NCBI GenBank assembly: GCA_012184525.1
Contig: WOFQ01000012.1
Coordinates: 682,001-746,000, forward strand
Length of the DNA stretch: 64,000 nt
Direction: 5' to 3'
Source: Xenoacremonium recifei
Taxonomy: Eukaryota > Ascomycota > Sordariomycetes > Hypocreales > Nectriaceae
Of the stretch, positions 56,862-64,000 are shown in pieces; the first letter of the stretch is position 1; each line of letters opens with the position of its first letter. The notes beneath the pieces are model-generated. The model searched no databases. It had not been told where the DNA came from and saw only the letters and a list, made by a program, of their open reading frames with translations. The position numbers and the translations under genes were made by a program.

Positions 56862-58150
56862 TTTATTGCGAGGTTTCCGGGGTCTGCGATCTGGATTCAG
56901 GCAATTGTAGTTTACGCGGTCGAAGTATACCAAATCTTGGATCACGTAGCCTGTTATTAAGCCAAAGCCGAGCCAGCGGGATCGCACTTTTCGAAGAACA
57001 TAGCTCACCGGCCCGGTGTCCGCAGCCGGTAAACGGGTCGCAGGTCCGGACGCCTTGAAATGGGGCTTGTCGGGTAGAGTCGATCGAAACCCGGTTTGAA
57101 CCGTTGCGCAGCGTAAGAAACACCAATATGGTATGGGAAGCCTGATTCCACTCCGGGGTCTAACTTCCCCAACCCGGTAAATTGGTTCGTGGAATTCAAC
57201 TCTGCGCAGTTGATGATCGTACAGTTCAATTCCAGGCCCGTGTCAACATTACAACCCGACCTGGAAGCGTAGGACTTGAAGAGGAGGAAAATTTAGAATT
57301 ACGACAGGAACAAGGGGAAAAAATACCGAGAAATAATAAGCCAAGGGTTCATATCACTTGAGCATTTAGGGCGGAATACAACATTAAATCGAGAACCCAA
57401 GTCTAGGGTAAATTGGATGCGGGCGGATGGGAGACAGTGGATGAACCCGGCACATAACTCCGGTGGGCGGGAGAGATGAGACGAGCAAACATCTCCCTAA
57501 TAATGATTTCGACAACTTTCTGGCCTAGGTCACATCTGCATTCCAAATTTAGGAGAACACTAAGCGCTATTGCTAATATTGACGACCTGCTCATTCATAG
57601 CTTACGGATTGGAGATGGCTATGTGTAGCTGCATCGCTATTTTAAGAGAGGCACCCATACATGCTCCCCACTTGACACGTCCTCTGCCTCATAGTGAGGA
57701 ACATAAGGACGCATAGTGGCTGCGAAACTTTGTCGGTTATGAGGAAGTTATACGCAGAATGGCTCAGATCCGCCTGTAATGTGCGTCTACATAAGAACTT
57801 ATTACACAGACCTAGAACACGGAATTTAGTTTCAAGATGGCGAGAATTGGCTAGAAGCCCACAAAGAGCGAGAGCAGATTCGTTATCGTCGATTCGCGCC
57901 CGCCGCGCCCGCCGCGTCCGTCGGATCCGTCGCGTCCGTTGACTCCGTTGCGTCCGCCGATCGCATATCTTTCCATCACCTCGGCCGAAGAGTGCAGATA
58001 ATAATTGATAGAAAATACGCATTAGATGCATAACTCATACTCTTCACTCAATAACTCTTACTCGCAATAGCCACGACGTATCATCCGGTAGTTGCTTCAT
58101 CCGAGCTATCCCAACGTTCTAGCGATCCCTTGTCGGCATTACTCGTAATC
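56862..58150. promoter_or_regulatory. Divergent 1.3 kb region between dehydratase and PhyH genes
   Basis: Both neighbours start here. It contains a 9-bp minisatellite (57895-57957). Open frames look like noise, including an Arg-rich one created by the minisatellite. Confidence 0.45.
57895..57957. repeat. Nine-bp GC-rich minisatellite
   Basis: Seven tandem 9-bp units of the type CGCGTCCGT (variants CGCGCCCGC, CGGATCCGT, TGACTCCGT, TGCGTCCGC), about 190 bp upstream of the PhyH start. It is markedly GC-rich in an otherwise AT-rich region. Confidence 0.85.
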
Positions 58151-59131
58151 ATGGCCCAAGCAAAAGTCCAACAAACCACTACCACCAAAAATGCTCTCAA
58201 ATGGAAATCAGACCTTGAGACATACGGATATGCGGTCGTTCCCAAGGTTTTGACTGAGGATCGCTGCAGGTACTACATCGATGCACTCTTTTCTTGGCTG
58301 GAATCATTCCCATTTGGGTTTTCTAGGAGCGATCCTTCGACACATGTTCCTACCCATTTGCCGGGAAATATGAAAGGCGGCATGTACCATGGATACCTAT
58401 GTCAGCACGAGAAGTTTGTGTGGGAGGCCCGGCTTGAACCTGCGGTTCTGAAAGTTTTCGAGGAGATTTGGGGCACCGATGAGCTTCTGGTTTCCTTTGA
58501 CGGGTTCAACTTCACCCTGCCAGGCATGGAAAAGTTCCTGGGAGAGGCAGACAAGAGTCCCTGGCCTCATGTCGACCAGTCTCCTCTAAGGAAGGGCCGC
58601 CACTGTGTCCAGGGCATCATCAACTTAGCGCCCAACGGACCACAGGATGGAGGTCTAGTTGTACTCAAGGGCTCGGAAAAGCTCTTCACAGAGTTCTTTG
58701 AGCAGGATGACGGCAGGAAGGCAGACTGGGGCAGTGAAGACTGGCGCGGGTTTTCAGAGAAGCAAGTCAAGTGGTTTACGGACCGAGGCTGTGAGATTAT
58801 CAAGGTGTGCGCGGGGCCTGGAGATGTCATCCTTTGGGACTCTCGCTGCGTCCACTACAACGTTCTTCCGCAAGGAGACCAACTGAGAGCTCTCTTCTAT
58901 GCCTGTTATACCCCAGCTAGTTTTGCCACACCGGCCAATCTCGACATCAAGAAAAAGCTTTTCGAAAAGAAGCAAGGCTCAACACACTGGCCGCATGATA
59001 ATCTCTGGTTGCGAGACGATTGGCAGCAGAAGCGCCTGGGCCAGGTTGAGACTTACACACGTGAGGCTCCTCGACAGGAGTTGGAACCAAATGATCAGAT
59101 GTTGAAGCTTGCTGGTGTTAAGGCCTATTGA
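58151..59131 (+). CDS. PhyH-family Fe(II)/2-oxoglutarate dioxygenase
   Basis: A single exon of 326 aa. The facial triad is His140 and Asp142 in WPHVDQS and His235 in RCVHYNV, with Arg246 (QLRALFY) likely binding 2-oxoglutarate. The fold and the N-terminal YGYAVVPKVLTEDRC match phytanoyl-CoA dioxygenase-like proteins of fungi. Members hydroxylate fatty acyl-CoA or diverse small molecules; the substrate is unknown. The first ATG is at 58151; the earlier codon at 58130 is TTG. No peroxisomal signal is obvious (C-terminus VKAY). Confidence 0.92.
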   Translation: MAQAKVQQTTTTKNALKWKSDLETYGYAVVPKVLTEDRCRYYIDALFSWLESFPFGFSRSDPSTHVPTHLPGNMKGGMYHGYLCQHEKFVWEARLEPAVLKVFEEIWGTDELLVSFDGFNFTLPGMEKFLGEADKSPWPHVDQSPLRKGRHCVQGIINLAPNGPQDGGLVVLKGSEKLFTEFFEQDDGRKADWGSEDWRGFSEKQVKWFTDRGCEIIKVCAGPGDVILWDSRCVHYNVLPQGDQLRALFYACYTPASFATPANLDIKKKLFEKKQGSTHWPHDNLWLRDDWQQKRLGQVETYTREAPRQELEPNDQMLKLAGVKAY

Positions 59132-59899
59132 CAAGGGGACCTACGCACAAGGGGATTTCTGATTGTATGAATGGTGGATTGAGTCTTGTTGTAGTTATCA
59201 TACTTCTAGGTAGCTAGACTATAGCTTGCCTTTTCTCAGTACTATGAAATCAGAAAACTAGTTCCCTGGACTATTTATGATCTAGATTACTCGTGATAAC
59301 TAGTCGTACGGAAATGAGAGAAAGACGGTGTAATTTCTTAGACTCTTAGATGTCTGTCAGACACTTCCGCGTTCCAAACGTATATGCGATTGGAATTTCT
59401 GTGTTTCGCAAGGGCTGGGAGATTTCCATTAAAATCAAGACTCGATATGCTAAGCCAATTTCTTCCATAGAATAAATCTATACACTGACAGCGGCCTCGT
59501 CTAGATGCATGAAATCGTATTAAAATACCGCGACTATCTTCTCAACGAGTGCACTTATCGCCTCGGCCGAGCTCGTAGACCTAAAGGAATGGATTTGAAC
59601 GGCAGATAAGCCAGACAACTCGTGGAGTTAGTTCATCAGACCTCGCACGTAGATAGACGACGTAGCATGGTACAGGCAAGGTGACCAATTGGCACTAAGA
59701 TAACTAGACTACCTCAGCATGGCTACATGAGTCGCAACAACGATGATTGGGTGGTGTAGTCTGTCACTCTCTCATTATCATGTCAAATAGGATATAAAGG
59801 GAATGTGAAGTCTGTAAATGATACTCCTTTCCGTCGACTGTGCAATCCTCGAAAATAAATTACAAATATTCGAGAACACTGCTTCCAATTGACAACACC
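59132..59899. promoter_or_regulatory. Intergenic, promoter of the sugar transporter
   Basis: AT-rich 768 bp between two tandem plus-strand genes. A TATAAA-like motif near 59792 is about 110 bp upstream of the transporter ATG. No gene is seen. Confidence 0.4.
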
Positions 59900-61549
59900 A
59901 TGGAGAAAGCCACGACGATTCAGGACATCAGACAACTGTCTAACAATACTCGCGAAAAATGGTGGCATGACGATGGCTTGCGGAAGTTGAACTTCTTCAT
60001 CGCCATCATCTGGCTTGCACAAGTCGTGAATGGGTATGATGGATCCCTACTGGGCAGTCTGATCGCAATGTCGCCGTTCAAAACCGGTGAGTATCCTTAG
60101 CGTTATCTTTATTGATGTTTCTTTCTTTCCCCTCGCTATCGCTTCTAGATACACTTGGCTGATTCATTCCCCCTGGATCTAGACATGGGAAATCCCGATT
60201 CAGTCCGCGTGGGCGTTCTTCAAGGCATGGCACACGCTGGCTCCCTCTTTGGCGGTTACCCGAGCGCTCTTCTGGCAGACAGATGGGGCCGCAAATGGGC
60301 GATGGCCTTCGGGTGCTTTCTCGAGCTGGTTGGCGTGATCGTTTCTACAGCCGGCAACTTCAACTGCTTCATCGCCGGTCGTTTCTTCTTGGGAATGGGC
60401 CTCAGCGCTACGCTCTGTGTTGGGCCTTCGTGGGCATCGGAGTTGGCTCATCCACGTCAAAGAGGGGTCATCTCAGCTTGCTACAATGTCCTGTGGTATA
60501 TTGGCGCCATTTTAAGCGCCTGGATCTCTTTCGGCACCGCCCACATGACCAGTACCTGGGCCTGGAGGATTCCCTCCATCTTCCAGGCAGCTCCGCCGGT
60601 CATTATCCTCACCTTCATTTATAGGCTCCCCGAGTCGCCCCGGTTCTTGTTGGCCAAGAAGAAGACGGACCAGGGGCGAAAGCTCCTCGCGGAGCTGCAT
60701 GCTAACGGTGACGAGACTGATGAGCTAGTTGAGTTTGAGATTCTGGAAATTTCGACTACGCTGAGCCTGGAGGCTGAAGCTAATAAGACCGGATGGAGTG
60801 TGCTCTGGTCTACTCCCGCCAATCTCAAGCGTACTCTCATTGCTGCTAGTCTGCCTTTGATAACCAACTGGTGTGGCCAGAGCGTTATCTCGTATTATTA
60901 CTCGGTAGTTCTGTCTCAAGTCGGAATCAAGTCTACGATCCAGCAAACCGGCATAAATGGCGGGCTTCAGATTTTCAACTTTTTTTGTTCAATTTCTGGC
61001 ATCTTTCTTGCTGAGAAATTGGGACGTCGCATTATGTGGCTTACATCATTTACCCTCATGATTGCCAGTAATGTTTTCATGATTATCTTCTCTGCCGTCT
61101 ATGCCGAAGGCATCAACGATAAAGCGGGATACGGTGTTGTTGTTATTCTCTTCCTTTACGATGCCTCCTTCAACATTGCGTGCAATCCGCTTCTCTACTG
61201 TTACATGGTCGAAGTGTTGCCATTTTACATGCGCGCCAAGGCATGCGCTGTAGCCGTCACCTTTTCAGGAATTCTTCTCACTTTCAATGCTTTTGTCAAC
61301 TCCATTGCACTGGATGCTATTGGCTGGAAGTACTATTTGGTCTATCTGGGTCTGCTTGTTTGTTGGTTGTCGTGGATATATTTGATGTTTCCGGAGACCA
61401 AAGGCCTTCTTCTCGAGGATATTGCTGTCAAATTCGAAGGCGAGAACGCGGCAACTGTCACGGCGGGGATAGATCCGCATGACTTTTCTTATTCGCAGCC
61501 TCTTGACTCTAAAACGAAAAACGCCGCCGTATCAACTGTTGTCGCCTGA
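59900..61549 (+). CDS. MFS sugar transporter
   Basis: Spliced model: 59900-60086, 60183-61549; 517 aa. About twelve spans with sugar-porter motifs: GYDGSLLGSL in span 1, DRWGRKWAM, YRLPESPRFLLAKKK, EKLGRRIMW and FPETKGLLLEDI. The family, including fungal hexose and lactose permeases, imports sugars by proton symport. The intron acceptor at 60182 (branch GGCTGAT, then TCTAG) is the only one that keeps frame; the earlier TAG at 60146-60148 does not. The ATG has a strong context (ACACCATGG). Confidence 0.93.
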
Positions 61550-61781
61550 GGCTCCTTAATGGGGACAGTTTTGACATCTGGATTCACTTGTCTCCATATA
61601 CTTCAAATACGTTCTAAAACTTTGTTTAGAATGTATCAAGACGGACAGTACTTATCTAGTTTGGTATTCACAACCTAGTTCTAGTATACAAGGAACTTGA
61701 AATGAGTTTACATGGTGCATGTAAAGACTGATGTTTGGAGCTTTACGTGCCCGTTTCTTTCTCCATACTTTATCCCGCCAC

Positions 61782-63951
61782 CTACGTCCCTAAATCTGTA
61801 AAGAAGTCGAAGAGACCGTCTCCGTCAAATTCAAGCGACCCTTCCATATTGAAAGATACTTGCATCAAGTTGTCCATCTCATTCCCTACCCAGGATGAAG
61901 GGAGAAATAGCATATCATCCAGCGTCTCCATCGCCATTTCTCTTTCTAAGCTGGCCTGTAACCCTCCATCTCGTGTCTCAGTTGAAACCTGGTCGATGGT
62001 GTTTTGGCTGAAGGGCCTCGAGCTGTTATTATCTCCATTTCCCACAGTCGTTGGACTGACAAGACCCAGGATGTCCTTGCGAGTAATTCCCGCCAGAGAT
62101 GCACGCCGTCCCGCAGCGATGTTGCGCTCCATGGAGCACAAATGATCGATGAGTTTAGCACCACGAGAACCTATTCCGGACTCATCCGCCACTGTGTTCA
62201 AGGTTCTAACTAGTTCCTGAAGTCTCGAACGGCGACTTGAGTTATCGGATAATATGCGCTGATCACTGGACGCTTTTACTAAATCGAGTGCAAGAACAAG
62301 ACCAGCAGCCACGAGCCAGATTGTAACATTCCAAAGACGATAGAATGGCTTCGGCAGGCCCTCGTCAGCGAGGTTAAGGATTGTCAAAGCTGCTCTTACG
62401 CAGGCACTGTGAGTTTTTGAAAGTGTCACGTCGCCCAAAGACTTGACATAATATCCTCGATGTAATAGGTACGACCGGTATGCCAAAGTCATGCCAATTA
62501 TGCGTTTGATGAAATCCTGACTGGAGGACCCTGAGTCAAAAAGAGAGGGAGATGTGAAAGATGTAGAAATATTGTCTAGTTGATCTGAAGCAGCCAGCAC
62601 AGCTTCATATGTCGGGTTTTGGTAAGGCCGTAGAGTACCATAGACATCATATAAGACTTTGGAGGAACGGGAGACTGCTAGCAGATACGACAAGGTGCTG
62701 ATAGAGCCTGAATTCAACGGGAGACGCTCGCCCTCGTCCGTTAGGCAAGGGAGGGCCGTGTCAAAAGAGTGCGGGGCAACATCTAGGAAATGAGGTGAAA
62801 ATTAGCGAATTATTGCTTGTCGATAAGTGATGTATTAGAATCTTCTCACTGGAATATCGGTTATATGAGGTAAAGTACCACTCGGTTGAAACAACATTCC
62901 ACCAAACGCGGCGACCTATTTCGCGTTGAACAATGTGCTCGGCCGACCCGGTCAAGTCGTCACCGAGCAAGTGAAGATTGATTGCCCTTGCCATGCCAAC
63001 TTTGATGTTAAACATAGCCTTGTGGATCTTCGAGTTTCTCGATAAGTGAAAAGCGTAATTCAGGACCATAATTGCTTGTAATCCGGGTAGAGATGGTTCT
63101 GCCAACCCATGACAACGGAAAAAGCTGGCGAGGCTGCAATCGAACCAATTTGCAGCCGTGCCACGTAGACTCTCGAGCTCCAAGCCAGCTTCTATTATTC
63201 TCTCATCTTCGAGAAGATACGCAGCAACACTAAGAACGGCGAAAAGAACAGATAAAAACATCGAATCCTCGGCCATTCCTTGATCCAGCTGTATCCAGAA
63301 TTCGTGATGCATATTTCTTAGAGTTGGGCCGTGGACACAGCCGCAAAACCAATCAAGGTCCTTCAAGTAAAGTTCCACTAGTTTCTCGCACTGCAGTCGT
63401 GAAGGTAGAGTCGATAGACAGGTGTTGAAGGCTATCGGCCGAAACCATCGGCCTTCAGGATGCGGGGTCCTGCTGTTATTGACATTGTTGTTGACAGGCC
63501 TTCGATTGTCCTGCCACCTGCGGACTTGTCCGATGTCAAGTGCAGCATCCTCCATTGCCCCGGCAAGACCGCTCTCTTGGAAATCGGTGCTTTCCTCATC
63601 ACGGGATGCTAGTTCGGGATCCGCGGTGAGCCCACACTTTGCCTCAACCCTGGCCAGACGTCGGCGCATCTCATCCAATTCGGTCTTAAGACGTTCGATT
63701 TGGTTTTCAGAGCCACCGCGTTCCAGTGCCCTGCGGGGTGGTGCTAGAGGAAGACGGCGGCAATATGCTGCATCTCCTCTTTCCTCGCATGCGCGGCATG
63801 GAACCTTTCTGTTGCATTTGATCTTGCGCCGTCGACACTCAGCACAGCTTCTCATCCCGCGACTTCTCGCGGGCTGCGATTCATCGTTGAGAAAGTCGTG
63901 ATCGCCACTGTCAAGTGGATTAAGCGACGAGGGATTGCTATCGCGACTCAT
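61782..63951 (-). CDS. Zn2Cys6 transcription factor with fungal-specific domain
   Basis: Spliced model: 63951-62850, 62782-61782; 700 aa. The zinc cluster near residue 34 is C-x2-C-x6-C-x5-C-x2-C-x8-C (SCAECRRRKIKCNRKVPCRA and on), followed by a coiled-coil linker (about residues 84-105). The middle is a fungal-specific regulatory domain (LYLKDLDWFCGCVHGPTLRN, EIGRRVWWNVVSTEWYF). The tail is acidic (SLEFDGDGLFDFFTDLGT). The gene is convergent with the sugar transporter, 232 bp apart; a control role for that transporter is possible but unproven. Confidence 0.92.
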
Positions 63952-64000
63952 CTCATCACGAAGGAGCGAAGATTATGAAGCTGAGACGTGATGGATCAGA

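Noticed and set aside
57642..58031. Arg-rich 129-codon minus-strand frame before PhyH
   Set aside because: Its Arg-rich core is only the translated 9-bp minisatellite.

Overview
The window is nuclear DNA of a filamentous ascomycete (Pezizomycotina). Genes carry many short introns (about 45-110 nt) with GT...AG ends and CT[AG]A[CT]-like branch points. The gene set includes nudE, a Doa10/Ssm4 ubiquitin ligase, a single-chain acetyl-CoA carboxylase, Zn2Cys6 regulators, GPI proteins and secreted carbohydrate enzymes. Frequent CGA arginine codons and the protein sequences suggest Sordariomycetes, probably Hypocreales; this is inference. I find 26 protein genes, one of them doubtful, and no credible tRNA, rRNA, CRISPR array or intact transposon. 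Gene models were spliced by hand and checked for reading frame.

Left accessory part (1-7.1 kb). Two divergent paralogous genes of the Rieske non-heme-iron oxygenase (choline monooxygenase-like) family share a 0.6 kb promoter. They have lost opposite halves of the enzyme. The minus-strand gene (353-1463) keeps the mononuclear-iron facial triad but has lost the Rieske [2Fe-2S] ligands. The plus-strand gene (2060-3520) keeps the Rieske ligands and an N-terminal membrane anchor but has lost the catalytic iron ligands. In classical trimeric Rieske oxygenases electrons pass from the Rieske centre of one subunit to the iron of its neighbour, so the pair could be a split, obligate hetero-oligomeric enzyme. 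I consider this the most interesting system in the window. A multi-spanning CAP10/GT90 glycosyltransferase follows.

Conserved core (7.9-33.8 kb). This holds a 1250-aa Ala/Ser-rich membrane-anchored protein ending in KDEL, the Doa10/Ssm4 E3 ligase, NudE, acetyl-CoA carboxylase (after a 3.8 kb gene-free upstream region) and a mitochondrial BolA (Bol3) protein. These are housekeeping genes of ER quality control, nuclear migration, lipid synthesis and Fe-S maturation.

Right accessory part (34-64 kb). A small bZIP factor lies tail to tail with an Acr3 arsenite efflux pump. Next come a GPI-anchored protein and a secreted group (alginate-lyase-like enzyme, GH27 alpha-galactosidase, fasciclin protein), the last two sharing a promoter with clustered CreA-type sites. 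An AflR-like regulator with a 14-TM MFS pump follows, then a 2.8 kb gene-poor gap. The remaining genes look catabolic: a Dal5-type transporter, a small unknown protein, an alpha/beta hydrolase, an amidase with three GATA sites upstream, a trans-3-hydroxy-L-proline dehydratase, a PhyH-type 2-oxoglutarate dioxygenase, a sugar transporter and a Zn2Cys6 regulator.
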